Below, piece after piece: positions 1 through 12,143 of a stretch of 64,000 nucleotides of DNA. A program made the position numbers and the translations under genes. Source of the DNA: Diphasiastrum complanatum (lineage: Eukaryota; Streptophyta; Lycopodiopsida; Lycopodiales; Lycopodiaceae); contig MU832245.1 of NCBI GenBank assembly GCA_029204225.1, positions 1 to 64,000 on the forward strand, in the 5' to 3' direction. Below the pieces are notes generated by a model. It ran no database searches and was not told where the DNA came from. It worked only from the letters and a program-made list of their open reading frames with translations. The first letter of the stretch is position 1. Each line of letters starts with the position of its first letter.

Positions 1-199
1 TTTATGTTGAATAACATTCCTTTACTCTCAAGTCATTCCTTTTGGATATAATATTGTTTACAAATACTGAATGATATTGGCATATATTGATTTTTTGATA
101 TTTAACAGCATCAATTGTAGATTATCTGATATAGGATCTTTGGGTTCGGTAGTTTCCAACCTTGATAAATAATTTGCATTGACATGATGTTTGTCCGGT

Positions 200-1773
200 C
201 GAATTCTACTATATAATCAAATTCTATTATGATTTCACATGAAGAGCCAAAGGATGTATATGATGCACTCAATTTGGAGGAATGGTTTCTCGCCATGAAG
301 GAGGAATATGATGCTTTGATAGCCAACAAGACATGGGAGCTTGTGGATCTTCCATCCAACAAGCACACCGTTGGTTGCAAGTGGGTTTTTCAGTCAAGTA
401 TAATCAAGATGGCACAATCAACAAGAACAAGGCAAGGCTTTGTGAAAAGGATTTTGCTCAAGTTTATGGACTTGATTATGAGGAGACTTTTGTTCGAGTT
501 GCAAAGATGGTATCAATTAGAATCATAATTTCTATTGCTCGTTTTTTCAATTGGCAAGTTTTTCAACTAGATGTCTCTAATGCATTTTTAATTGAAGAAG
601 AAATTTATATGGATCAACCTATTGGGTTCATCCATGACAAAGACAAACTTTGTTTGCTCTTCAAAAGTCTATATGGACTAAAGCAAGCTCCAAGGTCATG
701 GTATTATCGACTTAACACCTTTCTTGAGTCACTAGGATTAATCTTAGTAACTATGATCCTTCCTTGTATGTCAAGTTTTTTGATAGAGATATTGTCATCC
801 TTCTTATTTATGTTGATGATATCATTCTAACAGGAAGTTGTATCAAGTTAATTGAGGCAACCAAGGTTGCACTTGGAAAAAATTCAAGATGCAAGTTCTT
901 GAAAAAATGCACTACATATTAGGATTAGAGATTGACTTTCTTAAAGATAAAGCTTTTATATGTCAATCCAAGTATGCTCTTTCAATTTTAAAAAGTTCAA
1001 TATGTTAGATTGTAAGAGTATAGAAACTCTTATGGAGCAAATTGTAAAAGACCCTAACAAAGGTGATGAAAGATCCTTCGTGGACATCACTCTTTTTAGG
1101 AGTCTTATAGGCTCCTTAATTTGGCTCACAATAACTAGACCTGACATAAGTTTTAGTGTTCATAAGTTGAGCCAAGCTATGCAAAATCCTACTATTCATC
1201 ATTAAAAAATGGCCAAGAGAGTGCTTAGATACATATCTTCAACTTTTGATTATGGTTTATTGTATAAAAGTGAAGATCTTTCTATAGTTGGATATTCAAG
1301 GCTCGAATTTTGCAAGTGATAGAGCAGATAAAAAATCTACAAGTGCTTATGTCATATATCTTGGAGGAAAATTGATATCTTGGCTTTCCAAAAAGCAAGA
1401 TACTATATCCGTCTCATCTTGTGAAGCTGAGTATAAGGCACTCACTACTACAACAAAGGAAGTGCTTTGGATCAAAAGGTTGTTAGTGGAGCTGAACATA
1501 ATCATGGAAGATGATCTACCTATGATCATGTGTGACAACATTTCAGCCCAAGCCCTTGCCGACAATCCGATATTACATGCAAGGAGCAAACACATCGAAG
1601 TTGCACATCACTTCGTGAGAGAGAAGCTCATTGGAGGGGAAATCTACTTGGAGCACATCGACACATCATCTTGTATTGCAAATTTGCTTACCAAACATTT
1701 GAGCAAGAGTTCCTTTATCAAGCATAGAGCCAATCTTGGAGTAATACCAAGAACCATGTTCAAGTCAATATAG
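200..1773 (+). pseudogene. Copia pol relic: reverse transcriptase and RNase H (element A1)
   Basis: This is the 3' half of a Ty1/copia polyprotein. The visible order is the integrase-RT linker (EEPKDVYDAL near 240), RT start (WELVDLPSNKHTVGCKWVF), RT core (FQLDVSNAFL, LYGLKQAPRSWYYRL near 670-710), the YVDD catalytic box in another frame near 815, the C-terminal RT and connection region (TRPDISFSVHKLSQA near 1135), and RNase H (SWLSKKQD, EAEYKAL, then HIEVAHHFVREK near 1600). The reading frame is lost at about 385, 740, 950 and 1200, so no functional enzyme is made. A family A LTR follows directly. Gag, protease and integrase lie outside the window or are lost. The family call is secure; the count of frameshifts is by eye. 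Confidence 0.92.
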
Positions 1774-1791
1774 ATTGTTTTTAGATCCGAT

Positions 1792-2582
1792 TGTTGAAAT
1801 TGAAAAATAATCCATCTTGACTTTAGGCTTGCTACAAATTTTGTACTATGCAAGTATGTTGTTTCATAATTGTAAATGCCAAATTTGGCCTAGATAAAAC
1901 TCGAGCTATATGGATTGTCATATCTAGTTGGTTGAATACGACTTGCATATAGATTGTAGACTTAGAAATAGCAAAAATATGCTTGTAGAAACTCGTGGCA
2001 TATCACATGCATTTATTGTAAGTGATCCATAGTGACATGCAAGGCATGCACAAAGTGAAATGGACACATGCATGATGATTTGTACAATTCTAGTTAGAAC
2101 TAGGACACTTGGTAAAAGTAGGTAGAGATACATGCATGAGATGTGACAAATGTCACTTAGACTCTAGTTTTCAATTTAGATGTGATTGAAAGGTGGATGG
2201 ATGTGGTTCTACCTCGAGCTACCTCAAACTCCATAAGTACGTGTAGCCATTCTCATAATTTTCATGAAGAACCAAAGCTTTGTAGCTATTCCATGCCATT
2301 TTGGATCTACACCATTTTTGCTTGATATCTCTCTCTCTCTTTTTCTCTCTAACTCGTGTTGAGACTAATGCTCATACACTAATTTCTTGTACTTTTTCTC
2401 ATTTATGATTCATTGCTATCATTCTCTGATTCTTAGCATGCTAGATTGTGGTTAAGCCATAAGTTATGTACTAGATCTTGCTATACAATCTAGAATCAGA
2501 TTATTGTGCTAATCATAAAGCTTAATAAGATCTATCATACTTGTGGATCATCCCACACGTGTGAATTCTGAAAATTTTGTCA
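1792..2582 (+). mobile_element. 3' LTR, copia family A (element A1)
   Basis: The sequence starts TGTTGAAAT just after the RNase H stop and ends ATTTTGTCA, giving TG...CA ends and 791 bp. It is clearly related to the minus-strand copies at 54529-55317 and 57372-58098 and the fragment at 21166-21511. A CT-rich stretch near 2330-2350 and the palindrome CACACGTGTG (2554-2563) are inside it. The polypurine tract upstream (1783-1791) is degraded compared with the AGGAGGAG of the copy at 55318. Confidence 0.85.
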
Positions 2583-2729
2583 CCGATCCGGACATGTTCG
2601 AATAAATTTTTTGACCCAAATGTTATTTTTGATCTTTCTAAAAACTCTTCAATCCTTCGTGTTTTTGTAACCCTTCCAATTGAACACATTACTAATGTTC
2701 CCGTTATTAATAACCACTGGGAATATTAG

Positions 2730-3381
2730 TTGTCCTATGTTGAGGTCATCCAAGTTAAGCGATTTACACCTCTTTTACTTGTCACTTTCGTCACTTTTCA
2801 TTGTTGTCCTTACTACTATCGCCATAGTGCATTCGCGAGCAATCTTCTGATTTTATCCTTCGAAGTATTTTTCTTCGAATTTACAGTAGCGCTATGGATT
2901 ATTCATGCTTTTCTTACAAGGAAATGGCGGCTATGACTACTATTAAGTACAAAGACAATTCGTTGCTCCTAATTGAAATCTGCAACGAAATGGCTGATGG
3001 AGTTCGAATCAGAGGGAGTGTGTGTATTTTTCAGTACACAACCAAATTATCGAGCTCACAAAGGTTGACTATGTAGAATGCTTTGGGTTGCCTATCCAGG
3101 GCTCAGTGAAAAAAACAAAGAAGATAACAGATTCTACTCTTCTTGATGAATGGTTTGATTTGTTGGAAGGAGAAGACTCTAGTTACCAGAAGACCAAAGG
3201 CTACAAGGTTAGCTATTTGAAGAATTCCACATCCATAGGATTTGTAAAGTGGATGTGTGATGTGGTCTCTAGCGTGGACAAGAATGCTACCAATTCTGCT
3301 TCCAATTTTGAATACTTGCTGCAATGTATGAAGAAGAACCTGTCAAACAATCAGATATGCAACATCAAGCATTCACCATGA
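2730..3381 (+). pseudogene. Unrecognised decayed coding sequence, part 1
   Basis: Overlapping open frames, the last running from about 3022 to 3381 (119 residues, with QIIELTKVDYVECFGLPIQG near its start), look more protein-like than the surrounding DNA: charged, balanced composition and few low-complexity runs. The phrase IRGSVCIFQ next to FGLPIQG faintly recalls the VRG...LP pattern of plant transposon-associated proteins, but I cannot assign a family. It lies 150 bp past the family A LTR. It may belong with the frames at 4007-4664 and 5066-5800 as one old gene or element broken by stops. Confidence 0.35.
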
Positions 3382-4006
3382 GCAATCACCAAGTAGGGAG
3401 GCGGAAGAAGAACACGCAATATCACTCTATCACACTAAAATCATACTGAATGTAAAATGTACAAATAAACCCTGAACTCTGATAGAGAGAGAAAACCTAG
3501 GAGTAGACTACTAGACTAGCCTATGGCTAGTTACAACTGGTAATAGCTGTCAATAATAAAGTACATCGTGAACAATAACTAAAAAGTGTAACAATGAAGT
3601 TTATTATTAATTTCTCACAGAACCAGTGGATTTCGCCACGATTTCTTATTATATGTTTTTAAAAGCATTAAAAAAATCTTAGCACATTAGGCTGTGGGGA
3701 GCACAACATAGTCATTTGGCTTCTCATCTCGAATTGTTGAATCAAGGTGAGATTGTAACTGTTACCATAACAATTACAAGCTGATCATAACTAACAAGCT
3801 GCAGAGACAAGTGAAATCAAGACAGATGAAGAACACAATTCTAACACTGATACGATGCAGATTGATGATTCACAATCATTGATGGATCACATGATGCAGG
3901 AACAACATGGAATCGACATGGCTGGGGATGTGCATACTGTAGAAAGTCCTAACAGAGTACACATCCTGGATGAAGATGAAAATAACCCTAATTTGGGAAG
4001 GAAACT
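3382..4006. other. No gene recognised
   Basis: This AT-rich stretch has no convincing reading frame. A short acidic segment in the + strand near 3840-4000 (rich in aspartate, glutamate and methionine codons) may be more of the broken coding sequence on either side. Confidence 0.3.
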
Positions 4007-4664
4007 ATGTTGGAAGACATTGAAGATTTGACTTATGAAGAAGTTTTTCGACCTCTTGATCGCGTTATGGAAAAGTTCAAAAGGGAAAAAGATAAGTCAT
4101 CTGTTGAGAAAGCCCTAAAATTTGATTTGATTGACTTAGCTTCGACTACAATTTTTCCAGCGCTGCAATCTTTCCTGAACAATACTGAAAGTTTGATAGA
4201 ATATGCTAAAAGTAGCGAACAGGAAAGGAATGCAGTTAGCGGTCTATAGGGTCGAGTGGAAGAACAGCAAGAATCAATTGTCAAGTTATTGCTGATGCTG
4301 CTAAGGTGCCAGAATTGCTGCTGCTATACAAAACGAAGGACGACCAAATAGAAGATTTGACAAAAACTAATGAATTACAGCTATAGCTATTAATGTAGGA
4401 CTTGGAGTTGGTTCAATTTTAGCAGGATATTGAAGAGCTGTGCACAGAGTTACTACAAACTCAGCTGGAGCACCAAAGTTTGAAAACTCTATTAGATATT
4501 CTGACTACAAAAAGAGGATTTGTGATAGTCGATCGGCCAAGTTCGAAAAATATAGGGCCGATACTATTGAATTGATCAAGAAAAAGGTGTTGAAACCTTT
4601 ACAAGCAAAAAATGAAGCCTTTATGCTGTTATCTTCAAGGATCCAGAAGAGGAGGATTCTTTGA
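4007..4664 (+). pseudogene. Unrecognised decayed coding sequence, part 2
   Basis: The first frame encodes an 80-residue acidic and helical-looking peptide (EDLTYEEVFRPLDRVMEKF at the start), then a stop at 4247-4249. A lysine-rich frame follows at 4440-4664. The composition suggests a coiled-coil or structural segment. No catalytic motif is visible. I cannot name a family. Confidence 0.3.
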
Positions 4665-5065
4665 ATTCGGACGAGAGACCTAAAACGAGTGAAAAAAGGA
4701 AAGAGCCATCAGAAGGATGTTGTGGAGTGTATCAATCTGCGGACCATTAGAGAATTCAAGATTTGGAGGACCAATTGAAGCAACTGACTGGGGCCAAGCC
4801 ACTGATGCAAGATCAGGAAGTGTAGACAATGTCATTGTTATCAGAATTCGATTCTGATAATGTTCAAGGTTATTTGTTGATCTTTTTGTCCATGAGAGTG
4901 AGCAAGCGAAAGAAGATGAAGCAACAACGTCTCGGGACAGAAAGAGGAGAAGAAAAGAAGTGAGACCGAGGACAGAACCCAGCCAGGTACTGATGAATGA
5001 AAATTTGCATCTCAAAAGAAATTGTTTAGTTATATGTCCCAATTAGGGACATTGAGCAGTTATGG

Positions 5066-5800
5066 ATGATAGACTATGCTTTTTTACCTGGATTAAAAGG
5101 ATATTGTAATGAGAATGAAATGATACATGGGAAATCGAAGAATGAAATGCCTTTTTGGGCAACCCTAAATAACGAGGAAAAGGGTGCCCTGTCATGGGCT
5201 AATCCTACAAGGATTATTTTTAATCGAAAACTAGAGCTGTCAGAATTCCTTAATAGGCAGCTCTTCCTTGTATGCCTTGGAGTTTCTGAGATCATAGAAT
5301 CCTACTTATCTATCGATTATTCAAAGAACAACATTTTATTGGATTCACATGTACTCAGATAAAAAGATAATTGATGTTCAAACCATCTAAAGAAGCCTAG
5401 GATTGACAAAACAAATAGATTTTTATATCCAGAACTGTGGACACTATATACTAAATGGGAAGACAAATATGCCACATTTTCTAATGAGATGTCTGAATGT
5501 ATAAGCAAGAGGGCAAAACATCTAGCTCATAGGCTGTGGGCAACATATAGAACAATTGATCTAGCAGGGTTCGTGGCCAGGACCTTGCTGAGCATTCAAT
5601 TATATATATGCCAAACTAGATTATTTACCCCATCACTAAAGAAATTACATCGCTACATTTACCAAGAAAAAGAGGAGGCAGTCAATCCGAAGAGTACATG
5701 GAAAATCTTCAACATGGAAGATTGTACATGGAAAATCTTCAACATGGAAGTTGGTGTTAGGGCCTCGACAAGCAAGAATGTATGCAGAGCTCACTATTGA
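5066..5800 (+). pseudogene. Unrecognised decayed coding sequence, part 3
   Basis: Two frames (5066-5362, 98 residues; 5489-5800, 103 residues) are separated by a frame change. The first holds MPFWATLNNEEKGALSWANP, the second HLAHRLWATYRTIDLAGFVA; both look like real protein. The second includes the 30-bp tandem duplication at 5694-5751, so it has been altered recently. No family recognised. Confidence 0.3.
5694..5751. repeat. 30-bp tandem duplication, 2 copies
   Basis: GTACATGGAAAATC starts at 5694 and again at 5724; the two units match almost perfectly over about 28 bp. Because 30 is a multiple of three, the surrounding + frame is not shifted, and the translation shows the peptide TWKIFNME twice. 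Confidence 0.85.
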
Positions 5801-6739
5801 AGATAAATGTGACAAAAGAGATTGGGAGTTTTTTTTGTAATATTGAGTGGGAATTTCTTTACAGGATGCATAAACGGCCTGCAAGCACTGGCGTAATCCT
5901 GTTGATAATGAAGAAAATTATCTGATGACGCTGTGGGACAAACTTATTCTTCGGAATTGTCATCAGAGGGTCCTGCTGAATTTTAGAGTGAGGACATGTG
6001 ACGATTCAAATAAGTCACATGATGACTTTTTACTCTCTATTCTTGTATATATTTAGCTTTGTGTATTTGATTGTCTTTAAGTTTTATAAAATTTAAGTCT
6101 TTAAAAGTTCTAAGTGTAAAATTGATCCAGGTTGAATTTTGACTGGGTCGGATTTATAGTAAAGTATTGGATTTCGGCTAGATCAGAAAAATTATTAGAC
6201 TAAAAAATTATGCAAATCCGAGAATAGTAGTTACAATAGTTAAAAGTTATGGACAATCGCGAGACTATAAAGTGCCAGCTGTGTACATACGATTTTAATA
6301 AGATAGTTTCGTTCAGCAAATACCTTGGTGCCCATGTTTATGAGTATACTATAGATGTTTACTCTATAAATGATAAATGTATGTGTTTGGGAAATCATTT
6401 GAATTCCTTCAAGAATAATGAGATATGTGTAGCCCATTGAAAGTTTCATCAACGCAGTGAGAACAATGATTATGGAAATCAAAGCACTCTCTCATTTCTT
6501 GGTGGACCATAATTTTATGAGAGTGCATAAAATAATTTTTGGTAGAAAAACCATAGCTCTTAAAATTTTAGGATACGGCCCAATTAATTTGATGCTTAGA
6601 TTCATCACATTTTTCCTATGTGGATTTGATTAAAGTACGCAACTACGAGCACTTGGATCCATATGAAAGATAAAACTATTGTGCGACTCGAAGTTGCAAT
6701 TGACGGAGATGAACAATCTTGTATCATTCATTGTTGCAT
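5801..6739. other. No gene recognised
   Basis: Intergenic AT-rich DNA. Short frames at 6249-6440 (+) and 6240-6482 (-) overlap each other and have no recognisable motif. The right end may hold the degraded tail of the gypsy pol that starts at 6740. Confidence 0.3.
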
Positions 6740-7345
6740 TGTGGCGATCTAAAGGGATGGGACGAGAAACTCCAATAGCATTATTGCATCTTCGGCCATA
6801 CACTAGTTAAAATGGGTGTTTGGTGGTCAATGTTGCCTTTGTATGTAGTTTTCAAAGACTCAGAGAGCTGGTGTAGCTCCCAATCTGATATACTTGCTTC
6901 TACTATTTTTTGTCCAAATGTCGCACAAAATCTTAATAGGAAGAGTAAACATGCTGAGACGATAGACCATGAAGAGCTCTTCTAATAGGACCTTGATGGT
7001 CTCATTTGCAAAGTGGCCTCCTTGATCATTAACATCTCAATCAGACAACTAAAGCACATGATAACATTTTTGTATAGGAATTTAGTGGTGGACCTAGCAT
7101 ATGCTATGTGAACTTATTTTGCTTCAATCTATTTTGTCAGATATTCCATAGCCACTATTATATATTTAGTTTGGGTGCTTCTAGTGGCTAGATGAATAGG
7201 ATTGATCCAATCAAGATGTCATTTTTTGAACAGTCCTTGTGATAGAGAACCTGGTGTAGTGGTTTACAATTCACTTTTACATGTCCTTTGGCACACATCA
7301 CATCTTTGAATGTAGACCTCCATGTCCTTTTGGATGTAACAGCTC
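6740..7345 (-). pseudogene. Ruined Ty3/gypsy integrase
   Basis: No long open frame survives, but translating the minus strand in pieces gives successive integrase landmarks. The second half of the HHCC zinc finger (YIQRCDVCQRT) is near 7290-7325. Next comes the catalytic core start (YIIVAMEYLTK, a stop in place of W, then IEAK) near 7090-7160, and the C-terminal part (TTYKGN, then EDAIMLLEFLVPSL) near 6750-6850. The order and spacing fit a gypsy integrase read right to left. Several stops and frameshifts make it dead. It may belong to the same general group as gypsy element G at 40-44 kb, but no overlapping domain is available to test that. Confidence 0.75.
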
Positions 7346-7617
7346 AAAAATTATCTTCATGGTCTTCATGCCCTGTGATATACATCAGAACATTTGATGT
7401 AAGTCTCAATATCCTTATGCATTTTTTTTCCACTAGTACTAAATTGTAAAAGCCTCCTAATTGTAATATCTATTGTGAAGTGCCCTCCACCCATAACTTC
7501 ATGTTACAGGGACATGATCATATTAGTTTTAGGAAGTAAAATACATCTTCTAATCATAAGAACAAGCTTACGTTGCGTCAACTTGGATAGGATTTTGTCT
7601 CCAATGTGATTTTATCT

Positions 7618-8417
7618 AAAATGATGCTTGGATCACAAAGTCCACTTTCTATACTTGAAAATGCATGATTTGAACTAGAAACACCTCCAAATCCACATAG
7701 AAAATGATGGCGCTCTCAAATCCACCTCTAGATTTGGAAAATACTCCAACTTTAGGCCTGAAACTCTGGCTCTAATACATGTAAAAATAACAGATCCAAA
7801 ACATACTTAAATGGATGAACAGATCTTAACCAAATTTAGATGCACATCTAGATTTAGCTACAAGATAGAAATCATCAATTTGCACATGCTAGAATTGCAT
7901 AAATCACCAAGATCTGATCATAAGCACTAACATACAATATGGTACTGTCCTTGTTCAAACAACAATAGCAGCATACGTCCTTCACACATGTGGAAGCAAG
8001 ATTAACAAACAAAAATAACATTCTACACACTAGAAATCAATATATCTTGAGAAATAACCACTGAGATGGACATAGAATCAAAACCAGAGTGAATTCTTCA
8101 CATAAAATGAGAATACAAAGATAGTTTTCCCACGCTGATACTACTATTTACTACACTACCAAAATGTCACTTGGCCAATTTCCCTAACCTTGTCCTAAAT
8201 AGTAACTTCTGGTACTTCATCAAAAAACCTAGAAACTCTAGTCTAGATGCAATGTATGAAAACCTAGCCAACTAGAATGGGTCCAAATCCAACCTCATAC
8301 ATTTATATACTTGCCAAGAAATAGTACAACAATATTTTAGACCTTTATTGACAAATATAAATCTATCTCTAAGTTAAATTTCATCCATGTCGCAACTAAA
8401 CTAGTTGAATTTTTTGT
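7618..8417 (-). mobile_element. Decayed leader and LTR, copia-type family F
   Basis: The stretch 7618-7779 resembles the leader at 63597-63750, and 7780 onward resembles the LTR at 63751. A degraded tRNA-Met primer site (GGCTCTAATACA, 7768-7779) sits exactly at the boundary, so the order on the minus strand is LTR, primer site, leader. The LTR begins TGTAAAAATAACAGATCC on the + strand and runs to a segment with ACTAGTTGAA near 8400, similar to the outer end of the element X LTR. The other LTR and any coding region are missing. Extent at the 8417 end is approximate. Confidence 0.6.
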
Positions 8418-10565
8418 AGCTATTATATGATTGATTGTTGATATAAGTTACTAGAAAAGAATTCAAATGTTTAAAGCAACTTACCTTTGGAATGAAATAT
8501 GAAAGATGTGGGTAATATAATTTAGGAGCAATAGTTCCCTGCTATGTAACTTAGACTCCAATCTTCCTTCACCTCAATACAAGTTAGAAGGTCCATCACT
8601 GTAAATTATGTCAATATTCCCTCCTCTCAGAGTGTCTTACTTTGATCTAGGTCTTGATCCAGTGGTACTCATTTACTTTTAATCCTTTTCCATCTTTGGT
8701 AATTGAAGCAGAGACTGAGCATTTGTTTTTCTATTTGATAATAAAAGAATATGGAAGACATTTTTATTCTGCATTCTATATCTCCATTTTATTTCTTATC
8801 CCAGCCTTCATTTTAAGCTCAGATAGTATACTTTCCGATAAATTTTTACAACAAACATAGTTGGAGTTTTTGTGTACATCGACACTTGCAAAACATCCAC
8901 AAACATATACATAAAAACAAACCAATTTAATCGGACTGTTTTTGAGCCAACACTTATCTTTAACGAATTTTTTATGTCATTATACACTTTACATCGAAAT
9001 GATTTTAAAACCGAAGGCATCAAGAGTATCCATTCATCACTTCCAAAACTAGGTAGTGGAATAGTCTGGATTCTCCCAAACTCTCTTTTAAATCGAGAAT
9101 ATACATCGATTCATAGAAAAAGATTCCACAATCAACAAGATCCTTCGTAGTTCTACCTTTGTATTCTCAATTGTCCAATATCACATGAAGTACATCCTAA
9201 TACACCTGCAATGGTTTCCATTCATTTATATTGGAAGGATATAAAATTTGCAATAGAAAAATGATCAGATTAGCAGTTTACAAATAAATGATGTAGAATG
9301 TAAACCAATAGAAGTGAAAATAATATATCAATACTCGTAGTCGTTTTTTTCTTTTTTCATGACAGTTCAATCCTTGCACATTTAACTCTGAATGCATATA
9401 TACATGTTGACTAATATTTCACATATAGATTTTCCTCCTGATGATGTTCTGAAATCCATAAATTATGGCCTTCCAGTAAGATCGAAATAATAGTTTTGCT
9501 TTCTTGATTTTTTGAAATTTTCATGTTGATGATGGATGCTAGCAAAATCCAATATTTCTTTGAAAACCTTTTTGGCACCACAATCCATTGTCATCTTTCT
9601 CATTGAAGCAAGCACAGAGTCGATTGAGGAGCGCGGTTTTCTTTGATTCGTTATGTATAGAAATCTAGCTTTGTTGAGAATCTGTGTAAACAATATTTTG
9701 AACATGAGTTTTTTGGCGTTAGGATTAAATATAATTAACTAGTAAATCATGATTCGACAAGATATTCTCATTAAAATTGTCTCGATTTACTCATTTTAAC
9801 TCTGCATAACCTTTTGACACATCCATTTTGAATTTGGTTGATCCCTTCCCAGTGATGGAGTTGGAAGAGCAGGCCTCTACATCCAATAGAATTTCCACAT
9901 GCTGCCGACGAAACATTTATCAATTAAAATAAGTTTTTATTTATTCTAATTTGCGACAAGCTTTGTAACGTAGGAGCTGATATCAGTATTCTATTGGTCT
10001 ACATGGAAACTGTCATGACTCACCAAATTAGTTTATTAGATATTTAATGTAGTATTTGAGATGTCATTCCCCAAATAGAGAGAATTAGTGATATTATAAT
10101 CGTGAAAATTGACATTCCAGTGTAAATTATAAATAGTTGTTATCAACTGATATTTAACACAAGCAGCCAGTACAGCCCTTCAATATTTAAACAACGATTT
10201 GGACAATTTTCTGATAAAACTGCGATACTAGTTCTCTCCCCATGCATTTACTATGCATGACTACTATTGGATTGAGTGATTAGAATAATCAACTATGCAT
10301 ACAACCTGAATAGTTTATATATTCTCATAAATGTCACCTGCAACAGTTAAACATGCCCTGCAAATGACTCGGAGTATCAAACATCCCCCTCTCATTCGGG
10401 TCTCTTCATAATGTAACAAATTTCACCAATGATAGTAGTTTGAATTAACCATCTGAATGTTTCACATGGTTCGGCGGACTTCGAACTATGTCAAATAACT
10501 ACCAATCTATCTTTTGCAAAACATTCATCATTAATTTGGAATAGAGCTTACAAACCATGCAGACT
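8418..10565. other. No gene recognised; AT-rich intergenic DNA
   Basis: Small frames exist (for example 8872-9150 on + and 9463-9705 on -), but none shows a motif I know, and composition is close to background. I see no primer sites, LTR ends or tandem arrays here. Confidence 0.35.
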
Positions 10566-10920
10566 CTAGAAAAATAGTATGCAACAAAGAACCTCAAATG
10601 AACTCTTAGGAAGATTTGTAGTTACCCTCATGGATTTAGCTCTTTCAAAAAGATTGATCCTCCTCTCTTCCACACCATGTAGAACCTTTGAGTTTGAAAG
10701 CTCCCTCTTGATCCCATGTGCCACACAAAGCTCTTTGAACTTTGTTGGTAAGTCTTCATTTGCCGACTTTAAGCACTTGACCTTCATGTTGAATTGACTC
10801 TCCACAACATTCTTGAACTTGAGAAAAACATCAAGGACTTCTTTCTTACTTTTAGAAAATAGATCCAACAATATCATCAATGTAAGTCACAAACATCTTT
10901 GCTCATTCATTACTCAAAGC
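10566..10920 (-). pseudogene. Copia integrase core fragment
   Basis: The minus frame reads SKSKKEVLDVFLKFKNVVES, then KVKCLKSANED, then FKELCVAHGIKREL and GVEERRI. This is the central part of the copia integrase core: a sheet and helix after the first catalytic Asp, the region that normally reads LRSDNGGE, the HGI block, and the GVAER block with the catalytic Glu. The second catalytic Asp appears changed to Ala (SAN instead of SDN), so it would be inactive even if expressed. No LTR or other domains adjoin it. Confidence 0.8.
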
Positions 10921-11762
10921 ACTAGTAGAATGCAAATCCAAACGTACTAAATGAAAAGACATCTAACATGAAATCTTATGAAATCGTAGGACCCACTTTT
11001 TTCAAAGAACTTTGATTTATTAGAATTCAAGTAATTTTTGAATCCTAAATCTAGAAATTAATTAATTATTTTGCAAGATGCTATATTTTGTAAATATTTA
11101 AAATTTGGATGTAGTATTGCAAAATATTTTTAAAATTTTACATTGAAATGACCCCAAAAAAAAAACACTATTTGTGTGCAATATGTTATTGTGAAAAATA
11201 GCTGCTAAATTAAGTTAGTGATTGCAAATTTTCAATTTATTTTTCTAAAATCAACCAAAAATATCTTAATATAAATTTGATAACCTATTTGTAATTTGAT
11301 ATTTGTATTTTAACAATTAAGTAAACTAAAGTTATTTAGAATTTAAAAATATATGCTTAATTTCTAACAAAAATTATTTAACAATAAAATCATTTAACAA
11401 AAAGATAATTAAAACAACCTAAGAAATAAACATGTTTTACAAAAATGAAATAATCTTTTGAATAAGTTACAAACTTGGAGATCTCCATGGCATCACCTTG
11501 TTGTATATTGTAAAAACAAGGAGGATCATAAACATACCTGAGAACAACTATTTTTTTTTGTGATCATTATTAACGTTTGAGTCCCCAGTTTGTTGATATT
11601 TTCTTTGTTTTTTTCCCGGCCTGGCTTTTTGAAGGTGGATTCTAAACTGTTCAATAAGCTGCCCACTCAATCTGAACTCTATGAAAAATAGAAATACACT
11701 TATGCTAAACATGGAGCACGAAAATCTTTAAATAATATTTAAAAATGGGTAATTGTTTTTTG

Positions 11763-11799
11763 ATTTTTTAATTTTTTAATTTTTTAATTTTTTAATTTT
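11763..11799. repeat. 8-bp tandem repeat (ATTTTTTA)n
   Basis: About four and a half consecutive ATTTTTTA units are seen. Confidence 0.85.
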
Positions 11800-12070
11800 T
11801 GTCAAAAGCATATTTTTTCATGAATTTTTTTTTCAAAAACCACAAATTTTTTTTGCAAACAATATGTTTTTTTAAGCAGAAAAAACCTGTAGTGTGTCAA
11901 AGAAAAAAAATAGAATTTTTGATAAAATCTTTAAAATTAAAAAATTCAAAATAAGCAAACTTTACAGACATTTAGGTGTATTGATAGTCTAATGCGACTT
12001 TTATGAAAATAACTCGTAGAATATATTTGAAGCCAGTTAACAATGAATCGACAAATTTTGAAACACTGAA

Positions 12071-12075
<5 letters not shown>

Positions 12076-12104
<29 letters not shown>
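12076..12104. repeat. (TA)n microsatellite
   Basis: An uninterrupted TA dinucleotide run of about 29 bp. Confidence 0.95.
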
Positions 12105-12107
<3 letters not shown>

Positions 12108-12143
12108 ACAATTCAAATTCCAAACAATTCTTACTAAGTCCTC

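Larger units (their letters stand above)
10921..12143. other. Very AT-rich DNA with simple repeats, no gene
   Basis: Long A/T runs dominate. Two simple repeats (11763-11799 and 12076-12104) are listed separately. No coding signal is visible. Confidence 0.6.

Noticed and set aside
2995-3025. GTTCGAATC, similar to a tRNA T-loop
   Set aside because: No acceptor or anticodon stem can be drawn around it.
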